From Isoetes taiwanensis (lineage: Eukaryota; Streptophyta; Lycopodiopsida; Isoetales; Isoetaceae): a stretch of 64,000 bases of DNA. Below, piece after piece: positions 33,571 through 45,685 of this stretch. The notes under the pieces were generated by a model. It saw only the letters and a list, made by a program, of their open reading frames with translations. It was not told the origin of the DNA and ran no database searches. Position 1 is the first letter of the stretch, and each line of letters opens with the position of its first letter. A program made the position numbers and the translations under genes. The stretch spans positions 27,501-91,500 of the forward strand of contig JAJEKV010000042.1 in NCBI GenBank assembly GCA_021234155.1, written 5' to 3'.

Positions 33571-35035
33571 GCTGATCGATTAGACCACCCCCACGACCAC
33601 GACCAAGTCGGGTGGGGAGACAACAACGGCGATCAAGTCCTCACCAAGTCAAGTCGGATGGGTAGCCGGACATAGCCATCAAGTCGTGGGGGGGAGCCAT
33701 CGGGTGGACAGCCAACCACCACCAAGTCGTCGTGCGGGGGCCAAACACCACCAAGTCGGTTGGGTAGCCCAACTAACCGACAGCCACCAAGTCGGGTGGG
33801 CAGCCAACTAACCTGAACCAAACACCACCGAAGTCGGTGGGGGGGAGCCAAACACAACCAAGTCGGGGTGGGAAGCCAACAAACACCAAGGGGTGGGCAG
33901 CCAAAGACCCACCAAGTTGGATGGGTAGCCAAACACCACCAAGTCGTGTGAGCAGCCAACCACCACCAAGTCGCCCACCAAGCGGGGGGCCCAAACACCA
34001 CCAAGTCGGGTGGGTAGCCAAACTAACCCGACAAACCACCACCAAGTCGGTTGGGCAGCCAACTAACCGAACCAAACACCACCACCAGTCGGGTGGGCAG
34101 CCAAACACAACCAAGTCGGGTTGGGAAGCCAACGACGGCTGGCCAAAGACCCGACCAAGTCGGATGGGTAGCCAACCACCACCGAGTCGTGTGGGAGCCA
34201 TCCACCACCAAGTCGTGTGGGGGCCAAACACCACCAAAGTCGGTTGGGTAGCCAAAACTAACCGTGGTGGGCCACCAAGTCGGGTGGGCAGCCAACTAAC
34301 CAACCAAACACCACCGACCAAGTTGGATGGGTAGCCAACCACCAAGCGGTGGGGGCCAAACACCACCAAGTGTGGGGGCCAAACACCACCAAGTGGGGGT
34401 AGCCAAACTAGCACGGCCTGGCCCAAAGACCAAACACCACCAAGTCGGATGGGTAGCCAACCACCACCGAGTCGTGGGGGAGCCAACCACCACCACCACA
34501 CCGGGCAACCACGACCAAGCGGTGGGCAGCCAACACCACCAAGTCGGTTGGGTAGCCAAACTGATCGATCCGACCAGGGCGACCCAACACCACCAAGTCG
34601 GTGGGGAGACAACAACGGCGATCAAGTTCTGCCAAGTCGGGATGGGTAGCCAACAACCGATCAAGAGCCATCAAGTCGGGTGGGCAGCCAACTAACCAAC
34701 TAACCAAACACCACCGAGTGCGGTGGGCAGCCAAAGCGCCACCGGAGCGGGTGGGGGAGCCAACCGCCACCGAGTCGGACAACGGCGAGCAACTAACCGA
34801 GCCACAAACGCCACCACCAAGCTGGGTGGGCCGCCAACCAACCAACACCGACACCACCAACTCCGGCATGGGGCCAAGTAACCAAACCAAACAACACCAC
34901 CAAGCGGGTGGGCTGCCAACCAACGTAGCCAACCAAACGACACCACCAAGTCGGTCCGCATGGGGCCCAATTAACAAACCCAACACCACCAAGTCTGGTT
35001 GCTCCATGGAATCCCCCCGGCGGCGGCTTGGAAGA
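33541..35035. repeat. R4 array, part right of the insertion (unit III)
   Basis: ACCACCAAGT repeats resume in phase with units II and IV, including the AAGCTGATCGATTAGACC block (compare 49434-49451) and GAGCAACTAACCGAGCC near the end. Confidence 0.85.
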
Positions 35036-35272
35036 AGGAACCTCTAAGTGCCAGTGTCTTGCAACCCTCCCTAGGACTTGGGAGAAAAAATGACCAAGTG
35101 CCACGAGTAACCCTCCCCACGCCTTCGGGGTGGAGAAAAAATGACCAAGTGTTGGGTTCCTCCACTTGATCGGCCATGCTTGGAGGAAGTGTTGGCTTGC
35201 AACCCTCCCTAGCACTTGGAGAAATAAATGACCAAGTGCCATGGCGTAACCCTCCCCACATACCTAGGGAGG
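35036..35272 (-). terminator. 25S 3'-flanking repeats, candidate Pol I terminator (unit III)
   Basis: Two copies of TTGCAACCCTCCCTAG with ATGACCAAGTGCCA boxes 142 bp apart (about 35056 and 35198), plus a middle ATGACCAAGTGTTGGG box. Identical in layout to 17401-17679 and 51076-51337. A termination role is inferred from position. Confidence 0.4.
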
Positions 35273-35781
35273 AGAGGGACAAATCGCCAAAGACAAGAGG
35301 CCGAACCTCAGCGGATCGTGGCGGCAAGGCTACTCTTCAGCGCCACGATACCCCGTCTTAATTTAAATTAGATGCATAGGATCTATCTCCCGGCCGTTTG
35401 GAATTATCCTACAAAGGCGACCCCCTCATCCTCTTGGGGACGAGAGGAGGCATCCCTCGACACGGCTCTCCGGGGGGCACACAAGGCACCCCCTAACGAT
35501 GGTCGGGTCACAACCGAGGGAGGTAAAGGCGCCCGCATCTAGCATGGATTCTGACTTAGAGGCGTTCAGTCATAATCCCTACGCATGGTAACCCCCAGCC
35601 AGCGGCTTTTCAACCAAAGCGCCAATGACCAAGTATCGCGAATCAGCGGTTCCTCTCGTACTAAGTTGGATTACTATTGCGGCCGCGTGCATCGGTAGGG
35701 TAAAACTAACTTTGTCTCACGGCGGTCTAAACCCGCTCCGTTCCCTATTGGTGGGTGAACAATCCAACACTTGGTGAATTC

Positions 35782-35826
<45 letters not shown>

Positions 35827-38703
35827 AACGTCGCTATGAGCGGCTTGGCTGCCACAAGCCCGATTATCCACAATGGTAACTTTTTACGACACCTCTAGCT
35901 TCAAATTCCGAATAACTAAAGGATCGATAGGCCATGCTTTCCGCGGTTTGTATCCGTCTTGAAGATCAAAATCAAATGAGCTTTTACCCTTTTGTTCCAC
36001 CGCGAGATTTCTGTTCTCGTTGAGCTCATCTTAGGACACTGCGTTATCTTTTAACAGATGTGCCGCCCCAGCCAAACTCCCCACGACAATGTCTTCCGCT
36101 GGATCGGACCGCGCCAAGCGGACCTTAAGACTAGAAGCGGGGGCGGGCCCCCCTCCACCTCCTCGAGTAAGTAAAATAACGTTAAAAGTAGTGGTATTTC
36201 ACTTGCGCCCGAGGCTCCCACTTATCCTACACCTCTCAAGTCATTTCACAAAAACGGACTAGAGTCAAGCTCAACGGGGTCTTCTTTCCCGCTGATTTTT
36301 CCAAGCCCGTTCCCTTGGCTGTGGTTTTAAGCTAGATAGTAGATAGGGGCGGTGGGAATCTCGTTAATCCATTCATCGCGGCGTCACTAATTAGATGGCC
36401 GAGGCATTTGGCTACCTTAAAGAGAGTCATAGTTACTCCGCCCGTTTACCAGCGCTTGGTTGAATTTCTTCACTTTGACATTGAGAGCAGGCGAAATCAC
36501 ATTGCGTCAACATCCGGGGGACCATCGCAATGCTTTGTTTTAATTAAGCGATCGGATTCCCCTTGTCCGTTCGGTTCTGAGATGACTGTTAGCCGCCTAG
36601 GGGAGAGCACCCCGAGGGGATGCATTCTACGTCCGTCGCCCGGTCGACGCGAGGAGGCCCGCCCTCGCCCGGCGGGAGGCAGCTTCGGGGCGGACCGCCA
36701 ACGACCCTCGAGGGGTCAAGCCGCGGACCCCTAAGCCCAGCCCTCGAGCCAATCCTTTTCGAAGTTCACGGATCCATTTTGCCGACTTCCCTTACCTACA
36801 TTGTTCCATCGACTAGAGGCTGCTCACCTTGGGGACGATGCGGTTATGAGTACGGCCGGTGCGTGCTCGGCAATCGCTCCTCCGGATTTCATGGGCGCCG
36901 AGGCGCCGGACACCGCAAAGGCGTGCGGTGTGCTTTGCGACCACAAGGCCCTATCTCGGGCAAACCGATTTCAGGGTCATCGGACCGTTAAAAGAAAAGA
37001 GAACTCTTCCGGGGCCCCGCCCGGCGTCTCGGATTACATAAGCGTTACCGTCCAGCTTTGCCGTCGGTTCGGGACTATTGACCCGATTCCCTTTTCGTCG
37101 GCCGCGCAAATTTAAGCCATTCACCTGAGATTGCCCCATCTCTTAGGATCGACTAACCCATGTCCAATTCTGTTCACATGGAACCTTTCTCCGCCCAGGT
37201 CTTCAAAGTTCTCATTTGAATACTTGCTACTACCACCAAGATCTGCACTGGGTGCCGTTCCACTTTCGGGCTCACGCCGGAGCTGCTCCACGACACCCAC
37301 GCCCTCCTACTCATCGAGGCCTGCGCGCTTTGCCCACGGCGGCGGGGTATATAAGCGGCTTCAGCATATCCATTTTGGGGCTAGTTGATTCGGCGGGTGA
37401 GTTGTTACACACTCCTTAAGCGGTTCGACTTCCATGACCACCGTCCTGCTGTCTTAATCAATCAACACCCTTTGTGGGATCTAGGTTAGCGCGCGCTTGC
37501 ACACCGTAACCCGGCTTTTCGGTTCATCCCGCATCGCCCGATTCTGCTTACCAAAAATGGCCCACTTGGGCTCAATTCGGGGGCGGGGTTCAATGGAGCA
37601 ACCCGGCCTTACCTATTTTAAAGTTTGAGAATAGGTCGGGTTTTTCTCCCGATGCCTCTAATCATTAAGCTTTACCCGATAAAACTTTGAGCGAGCTCCG
37701 GCTATCACGAGGGAAACCCGAGGAGGAACCAGCTACTAGATGGTTCGATTAGTCTTCGCCCCCTATACCCAAGTCGGCCCGAGCGATTTGCCGTCGTCGG
37801 TATCGCTCTGAGCCTCCACCCGAGTTTCCTCACGGCCGCCCTGCCTTTCGGGGCATAGTTCACCATCTTTCGGGTCCCCAGCAGTCATGCTCACACTCAA
37901 ACCTTTCCGCGAGAAGATCATGGTGGGCGCATGGTGCACCCGACAACGCGGGGCTCTCCCGCGCATCGGTTTCCTTTAAGCCAAGGCGGGTTTTGAACCC
38001 ACCAACTTCGCCGCATGTTAGACTCCTTGGTCCGTGTTTCAAGGCGGGTTGAATGGAAAGCCCCACAAGCCAGCGTCCGGGCGCCGCAGGTGCATGCTAG
38101 CCCGCCAATGTGGCGTCGCCCCAAGCCCAAGCCCGCCCTACGGCATCGTCGGGTCACATGGTCCCTCTTTATCCAGCGAGGCCGAGACCAAGCGTTGGCG
38201 GCACCCACCGAGTTGGCCAGGCCCGGACCAGCCGAGGCCGTTCCGCACCCAACGGGGCGCACCAGCAACCTCCATTAAGCTTCCCTCCCAGCAATTTCAA
38301 GCACTTTTTAACTCTCTTTTCAAAGTCCTTTTCACCTTTCCCTCGCGGTACTTGTTAAGCTATCGGTCTCTTGCCAATATTTAGCCTTGGATGGAATTTA
38401 CCACCCACTTAAGGCTGCATTCCCAAACAGCCCGACTTTCGTGGAGGCCCTGCGTGGAACAACGGGGTCGGGCCTGGCGGGGCTCTCACCCTCTCGGCGT
38501 CCACTTCGGGGAACCTCGACCCGTCCGCCCGTGGAGGGGCTTCTTCCTCTGAACTACAATTACATAGCATAAAGCGCCCACGATTCTCAATCTGGGCACC
38601 TTCGGTTCGCTTTCGCCGTTACTAGGGAAATCCACGTTGGTTTCTTTTCCTCCGGCAATGATATGCTTAAACTTCGGCGGGTAGCCTTGCCTGATCTGAG
38701 GTC
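35273..38703 (-). rRNA. 25S rRNA: 25S ribosomal RNA gene, copy A
   Basis: Large-subunit rRNA at 3431 bp, close to the usual plant ~3.39 kb. The 5' end near 38703 carries the complement of ATGCTTAAACTTCGGCGGGT, the start of 25S domain I. The 3' end near 35273 has the GATAGATCCTATGCATCTAA block followed by GATTTGTCCCTC. Compared with copy B it has many one- to three-base indels, most at CG or in G/C runs, which is unusual for a functional rRNA pair in one array. Downstream (lower coordinates) is the terminator-like flank; upstream the ITS is scrambled. Confidence 0.93.
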
Positions 38704-38839
38704 TCTTGGGTAGTGGCCACACAAGGGAACCAGCCGACACCTTAGATGCGGGTAGCAACATGTTGGCGGTGGGGGGGCACCGCCTAGGACCAACTTGGGA
38801 TCCGAAGATCGCGATAACCCGAACCAACCCCGCCCGATC
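38704..38839 (-). other. ITS2, partial (copy A)
   Basis: Matches the start of the ITS2 at 54723-54960 (TGGCCACACAAGGGAACCAG, GGCACCGCCTAGGACCA), then merges into the mixed stretch. Confidence 0.7.
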
Positions 38840-39457
38840 TTGATTAATTTAGAAACATCCTTGGCAAATGCTTTCCAGCCGACCCGCGTTAGTCTTTCCA
38901 TGGGCCAAGAATTTCACCTCACGACAATGAAATCGCGGCGAGAGGGGCCTATTAATCATTACAGCCGGACATGCCCTCGGACAAGGACCGGGTCCTATTG
39001 CGTTCAAAGATTCCATGATTCCGCATATTCGCAATTCATCACCTGTTTGAGCACTCTAATTTTTCAAAGTAGCAGAGCCAAGATATCCGTTCCCAATTAA
39101 TCATTTAACATATCAACTAGAAGGGTGAAATGCCCGGTGCACCCCCAATCGAGACCGTGCATCCCACATCATCCAACTCAAATGAGCTTTTAAGCGCAAC
39201 AACTTAAATATATGCTATTGGGCTGGAATTACCCCCAATGGCACCACACCCCTCACTTGCCCTCCATGGATCCTCGTTAAAGGGATTTAGATTGTACTCA
39301 TTCCAATTACCAGGACTTGTAGAAGCCCGGTATTGTTATTTATTGTCACTACCTCCCCGTGGCCCCTCGAGGGGTAATTCTTCGCTGACTTCTTCTTCCT
39401 TGGATGTGGTAGTCAATGATCTCTCGGGCTCCCCTCTCGAATCGAACCCTAATTCCC
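38840..39457 (-). pseudogene. Interleaved ITS2/5.8S/ITS1 and 18S sequence
   Basis: The stretch alternates every 8-25 bases between the ITS2-5.8S-ITS1 template (as at 54840-55437) and the 18S interior (as at 18905-19500). For example, the 18S words CATCCTTGGCAAATGCTTT and CAAGAATTTCACCTC flank the ITS2 word CCAGCCGACCCGCGT. The 5.8S word TTGCGTTCAAAGATTC is followed by the 18S word GAGCACTCTAATTTTTCAAA and then CCAAGATATCCGTTC. Neither template is complete. It cannot encode a normal 5.8S or 18S. Confidence 0.85.
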
Positions 39458-41099
39458 CTTCTTCCCCTAAATCCCAAGAAGGGCGCTTGAACTTCTCACG
39501 GCCCCTTCACAGCCCTTCACGCCCTTCAACTCTGATTTTGTGTTTTCTCCAGCCCGTTTCTCCTCGATCCGTGCTCATTCCATGCCAAATCTGTAGCTGC
39601 AGCAGCCGCCATTAGAAGCGCCATCTCAAAACCGATTTGGAGAACCTTTTCTTGAAGGATTTGACGAAGTATTTCTCAAGATATGGAGTTTTGAAGATTC
39701 GGCTGAGAAAGGGGTAGTTGCAGCAGATTTTCAGCAGGTTTTGAAGGAAAATAAGGGATGGGGAAGCTGATTTGCCATCAAGAACAGGTGAATAATCGTT
39801 GAGGAGGCTCCTAAAATCATTTCCTTCTCATTTAAGCTCGGATTTCGCCAAGAAAGGGGTCGGATTGATCACTCTTTGCCATGGAACGAGGTTTTTATAA
39901 GTCCCATTGGCTTATCTTGGGGGGGAGAGGCCGATTGGGCAGGTTTGGGGAATCTATTCACTAAGAAGAGGGGCACCGAGGCCAGATTTGGTGGATTCAA
40001 GTTCATTTGTGGAGATAGTGGTCGTGTGGGGCTGAAATGCCAAGAAATCAGACCTGTGGGAGGTAGGGAAAATGAGTTTAGAGCTTAAAGGAGGTGCCCA
40101 AGTCGTTTTCCTTCATTTGTGCTTGGGATCATGGTTTAGAAGGGTGCGGTTTTGTCAATCCTCGCCATCTAATGAGGTTCTTGCAAGTTCCAATGGCTCA
40201 TCTTGGGGGGGAGGGGCTGTTGGGGCTGTATTTAGCAAGCTATGCACGAAGAAGAAGGACACCGATGCTGGATTTGCCATGACCGAGATCATTTGTGGAC
40301 TCTTGGGCTGCCCATATCAGAAAATACGAAAAAGGGGAACTTCAAGATCAAAAATCCAGGTTGGTTAGTAGTTTCTTTGATAAAATTTGCTTCATTGGAG
40401 TAGGAAAATGTGTTGTTTATGCCCTAGGGTGGTCGATTATGTGATTAAGATCATCCAAGAAGCTAGATCATTGGGGATTGGACAGCTCTGTTTGTAACAG
40501 TCCCGGATCTGGGGAAGACAGCAGATTTTAGAGTATAATTAAGCCCAAAACATGCCAAATTTGATGGGGCTTCTTCCTTACTCATGCTCGGATTTGCCAT
40601 ATCAACATATGGAAGAAGTTTCAGAAGCTAATTCCATAAAATGGGGAAGTAATTGAAGAGTTTCTATTCCCTACAGAAATTGTTTTTCTGTGATGGGTCC
40701 AAAATTATTGCAGATCTGATGGGGCTTTTCACATGGCTAGATTCGGAAGCATGGGCCGACCCATGTAGCAAAGTTTCAGATTCCAATTTGGAGCAAGGAA
40801 GAAGTAATTGAAGAAATTGGATTTCAGAGCAGAAATTGGGGGAAAACAGACCGATTTGGTGCTTGATCTTGGAAGAGTGACACCATGGCATGCTTAGGTG
40901 GCTAACACAGCAGAAGTGGCAGGCTGAAGTGTCAGTGTGGCAGACCTGACGTGGCAGGGATGGGAGTTCCCCCTAATTCTTTGGGGGAAAAGAAGGGTTC
41001 AAACCTTGACCCTATGATATTGGGACACGTGGCAGGTGTCCAATGGGCACGTGGCAGAAGCTCTACAGCTGAGGTGGGCACCATAGGTGTGCAAAGTGG

Positions 41100-41136
<37 letters not shown>

Positions 41137-41392
41137 AAAAATTATATGGTGGACTAGTATTTTCCTTGCCCCCTTTGGGAAGGGTGTTTCCCATGGATAC
41201 CCCTTATGGGGTGATTTTTTCACATATTTCCCACTATTGGCCTATGTTTGGGCTACACGATGTATATGGGGGTGTTGGAGGTACGAGGCCCCACACCTTC
41301 CTCTTGTGCCTTGTGTCCTTTTCCTTTTCCGTACATGTGTCGTGCATGGCATTAGAGGGCAAGGGCTTGCATGCATCAGGGTTAAGGGGGGG

Positions 41393-41425
<33 letters not shown>

Positions 41426-42195
41426 TAGTACAAGCTTTAAGTGCCTTAACATGGTAGCCCCTCCTCCTTAAGGTAGGGGGGGCAAAGTGACGTTCCTTAA
41501 GGTCATATAGTTTGGTGACTTCTGTCACCTTAACATACTCACCCTTCCCCTCTTCGAGAGGAAGGGTGTTTTGGCGCCTTTGGACTAGTGCCTTTGGCCT
41601 AGAGTTTGGCGACTTGGCGATCAAAGGGAGAAGGTCCCACTTCCTTTGACCTCCCGGTTCGGGGGGAAAGTTTGGGACCATTGGGGTCCGATGTGGTTAG
41701 AGTATGATTACATCTTTGGCCCATCTAGCATCCTGAGCAGTCGGTCTTGGTTTGGTCTTGGTTTGATGTCGAGTCCGAGTTCAGCTTGATTTCTTGGGTT
41801 GTGATGGATCCTTTTGGGGGGTGAGTGCGTGTTGTATGTTTATCTTGTAACCCTCTCCCGAGTTTCCCGTGAGTCGGTTCCCTCTCCCACCCCCTGGTCG
41901 ATGCTTGCACTTGGTGTGTTGCGTGGATTAGCTGTATGGCGTCTGACGTTCCTCTCTGTCCTCGTGCTTGCATTTCTTGGTTTGGGTACCCCAGTCGAGT
42001 GTGTTGCGTAGATTAGCTCCCGCGTCGGCGTCCTTCCCCTTCCTCGTTAAAGGGGAGTGCTCATTCCAATTACGGTTTCTTAGGTTAAGGTTAGGTGTTA
42101 TTTGTTAACACTATGCTTCATGTTTTTCTTGATTAAGTCACCTCGGGGGGCACATGCTAGATTTATTTGGGTTCTCTTATGACTCCAACCACCAC
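39458..42195. mobile_element. ~2.7 kb non-rDNA insertion within 18S
   Basis: Non-rRNA sequence is flanked by two copies of ATCGAACCCTAATTCCC (39441-39457 and 42196-42212), where intact 18S has one. It contains a diverged direct repeat (about 39840-40000 against 40125-40285, sharing CTTGGGGGGGAG and ACCGAGG/ACCGATG words). It also contains an A35 tract at 41100-41134 and an A29 tract at 41395-41423. No convincing gene is seen. The last ~150 bases (about 42040-42195) again contain scattered 18S words (CCTCGTTAAAGG, CTCATTCCAATTAC), so the right edge is blurred. It could be a retroelement fragment with a 17 bp target duplication, or unrelated sequence joined by assembly. Confidence 0.45.
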
Positions 42196-42578
42196 ATCGA
42201 ACCCTAATTCCCGTCACCCGTCACCACCATGGTAGGCCACTATCCTACCATCGAAAGTTGATAGGGCAGAAATTTGAATGAAATATCGCCCGGCTAAGGC
42301 CGTCGCGATTCGACTAGTTATCATGAGTCACCAGCGTGGCGAGCAAGCTGCATCGGCCTTTTATCTCGATAAATGCATCCCTTCCATGGGTGGGGACTTG
42401 GTGCGCGTATTAGCTCTAGAATTACTACGGTTATCCGGTAGTAAGATACCATCAAATAAACTATAACTGATTTAATGAGCCATTCGCGGTTTCCGCGATT
42501 ACAAGGTAGCTTATACTTACACATGCATGGCTTAATCTTTGAGACAAGCATATGACTCTTGGCGGGATCAACCAGGTA
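42196..42578 (-). rRNA. 18S rRNA: 18S ribosomal RNA gene, copy 3 (5' fragment)
   Basis: The first ~380 nt of 18S, from TACCTGGTTGATCCCGCCAA at 42578 to the GGGAATTAGGGTTCGAT region. It closely matches copies 1, 2 and 4. The remainder of this 18S is represented only in the mixed stretch 38840-39457, so this copy is broken as assembled. Confidence 0.9.
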
Positions 42579-44261
42579 GCTTCCATAAAGGGACAGCCAT
42601 CCACCCACACCTGGGTGGAGGGGCACTGCGAGAGGGAGCGATCAGCATCGACTCCGCCCGTTCCCAAAGGGGCGGCGGCAAGGCGATGGAGGCATGGTCG
42701 CCACAGCACCAACACTTGAAGTGGGAGGTCGGCCCGTGGCATGCAACAAAAAGAAAGGCAGAGGAGGAGAAAGGACATGCACCGGCACCAACCGAGTGTC
42801 CAAGAATGGAACGGAACCGCGCCACCAAAGCGGCGCCCGGAGGCCGGGGAACACACATGATGAGGACTAGGTCGAGCCGAACATTGAGCGTCTCGAACTT
42901 GTTGTGTGCATCTGGAACTCCAGCATGGTAGGTGGAAGAGGTTCCGCCGCCCGTTCCCGACACAAAGAGGGTAAAAGCACATCTCCAACCATCCAAGGCC
43001 TATGCATTGCGGCGGAGGCGGGGGCCACCAACCACAACGAGCCCGGCAATCCAGAGCGAGGCCACAACCGCCATGAAACGAGCCAAAGCGGGACCCAATG
43101 GGGCAGCGGAAACAAGAGCAAGGCACCACCACAAAGACAACCCAACCCGGGCCGGGTCCGAGAGGGAGGAGGGCGCGATGGAGCCAAGCCCAAAACCAAC
43201 ATCACATTCCCAACAGGCCTTGGCAACCTTCCGACCAACCCGTTTCGGGGGGCAGGTCGGACACCGAGGCGAATTTCCAACATTGAGGAACCAACATGCC
43301 AAAGCCAACCAAAGGCAGGCGGAAACAACGGGGGGCACCAAGCGGTGTGGCACACAAACCCGAGGACCGAATCCTTTGGAACCGCGGGCGAAAGCACGGC
43401 CTTGAGTCGAGGACCCGCATTGTAGCACGCAACAACAAGGTGAAATGCACTTCCCAACTTCCAACTCAATCTGAACACGCACAAATCCCACAAGCCAAAG
43501 GCGGGTCGAATAACGGGCCCGACCGATTAACAAAACGACCAAGGGCAAGCAACCCATTCCAGCTCCAGCCCGTCTTACATGCTTGGGAAGGAAAGCCACC
43601 AACTGGCTAGACCAACCCAACAAGCAACCGTCCCAGTAGCCGTCGAGTCGAGAGCAAGAGTGTTGGCCATGTTCCGCGGCTAAAAGTCTTGGTCAGGGCG
43701 CCAAGGCCCCGTCGAGCCAAAACGAATGCCAAGGACCAACACCACCCGACAAGGACCACCCACCTTGCCCAAAACCGTTTAAGTAGTTCACCATGTCTCC
43801 TCGACTCCGTGAGCGACTCCATGGCCAAGACAAGGGGAAGCCGAGCAACCCGGTTGGGAAGCAAAACCACCAATTAGTGCAAATCGTGATCACCGAGCCC
43901 GCCCTGGTAACCAGCCAGGACCAGCCCTCGGCTAAGATCACTGCCGGGGCGATGGCGCATCCCAGCTCAAAAGCCTTGAACCAACCGGCGAAGCTACCAG
44001 CCATTTAGTTCAAACCAACAACCAGCCCAACTAGCCAAGGCTAAGCGGCGCCCGATGCCGTCGCACCAGCTATCCGCCCTGGGCTAACGGGACAAGCCAC
44101 CAGCCAAGCGTTCCCTCACCGGCGTGCACACCACCAACCAACCAACCAATGCGAGCCAACAGGACCGAGCCAACCAACCGTGCGAAGGAAGGAGCCAACC
44201 AGCCGGGCACAACCCAAGGAGGAACTTGAGTCAGTCACCGAGATGACCAAGCCAAGAAACC
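42579..44261 (-). other. 5' ETS / 18S-proximal spacer (unit IV)
   Basis: Collinear with 8937-10614 and 19882-21574. No repeats and no gene. Confidence 0.75.
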
Positions 44262-45310
44262 AGAGGTGACCAAACCCGGTGGAGCCAGCCAAAAGCGACC
44301 AGCGGAACCAACCCGGTCGGGTGGGGAGCCGACTAACGGAGGGAGGAGGGGGAAGTAACCGACCAGTCATGACCAACCCAAGTTGGGATCTTAAGTGGGT
44401 TTTCTACTAAGTGCCCAGCCGAAACCAACAGGAGGTGACCAAAACCGAGGTGCCTTCCACGGGGAACCAACCGACTAGCCGACCAACCAGACCGACCAAG
44501 GGGACCAACCCGGTCGGGTGGGTAGCCGACTAACCCGGACTGGCCAGGGAAGTAACCGACCAGTCATGACCAACCCAAGTTGGGATCTTAAGTGGGTTTT
44601 CTACTAAGTGCCCAGCCGAAACCAGCCGGGAGGTGACCAAAACCGAGGTGCCTTCCGGGGGAACAAACCGACTAGCCGACCAACCAGACCCGACCAGCGG
44701 GACCAACCCCGGTCGGGTGGGGGCCGACTAACGGAGGGGCCAGGGGAAGTAACCGACCAGTCATGACCAACCCAAGTTGGGATCTTAAGTGGGTTTTCTA
44801 CTAAGTGCCCAGCCGAAACCAACTGGAGGTGACCAAAACCGAGGTGCCTTCACGGGGAACCAACCGACTAGCCGACCAACCAGGACCGACCAGCGGAACC
44901 AACCCGGTCGGTTAGGGGGCCCGACTAACGGAGGGGGACCGAGGGAAATAACCGACCAGTCATGACCAACCCAAGTTGGGATCTTAAGTGGGTTTTCTAC
45001 TAAGTGCCCAGCCGAAACCAACGGAGGTGACCAAAACCGAGGTGCCTTCCGCGGGGAACCAACCGACTAGCCGACCAACCAAACCGACCAGCGGAACCAA
45101 CCAACGGTCGGTTAGGGAGCCGACTAACGGGGCCCGGCCAGGGAAAGAAAGAACCGACCAGTCATGACCAACCCAAGTTGGGATCTTAAGTGGGTTTTCT
45201 ACTAAGTGCCCAGCCGAAACCAACGGAGGAGGTGACCAAAACGGAGGAGCCTTCCTTCGGGGAACAAACCGACTAGCCGACCAACCAAACCGACCAGCGG
45301 AACCAACCAG
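44262..45310. repeat. R1 array, five copies (unit IV)
   Basis: The marker GACCAACCCAAGTTGGGATC lies at about 44371, 44567, 44763, 44964 and 45167, a period of about 199 bp. Confidence 0.9.
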
Positions 45311-45685
45311 GTCGGGCAGCAAGGATCCAAAAGAGCTGAAAGGGGCGCGGCTTGTGCGTTTTGGAGTAGCCAAGCGATCCAGTACTAAGGTGCACAAAAG
45401 GCTAGAAACAACCCGTGTAAGGGTAGCCAAAACAGTGAGCAAACCGCTTCCAAGTCGACCGTTGTACTAAATTAAGCCCAAGACCAAGTGCAAACTGCCC
45501 CTTCCACTATCCCCGGGGTTTGTGAATGCCCCCACACTTTTATGTCAAAAATAGGGGCCCCCCCCATAAAGGAGGCTGGGGCAGCCAGCGGCGCGGCGGC
45601 ATGGATAGGAAGAGGCGCGCAAAGGAAACTTATAGGTGGCAGCCTCCCGCCAATCCGGGCATTCCGCGTCGCCAAATAGGCCTAT
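45311..45685 (-). promoter_or_regulatory. Unique linker with candidate Pol I promoter (unit IV)
   Basis: Same linker as the other units. The candidate block is at about 45532-45575; its minus strand reads CTCCTTTATGGGGGG followed by GGCCCC and TATTTTTGACATAAAA. Weak similarity to plant Pol I initiation sites. Confidence 0.3.
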
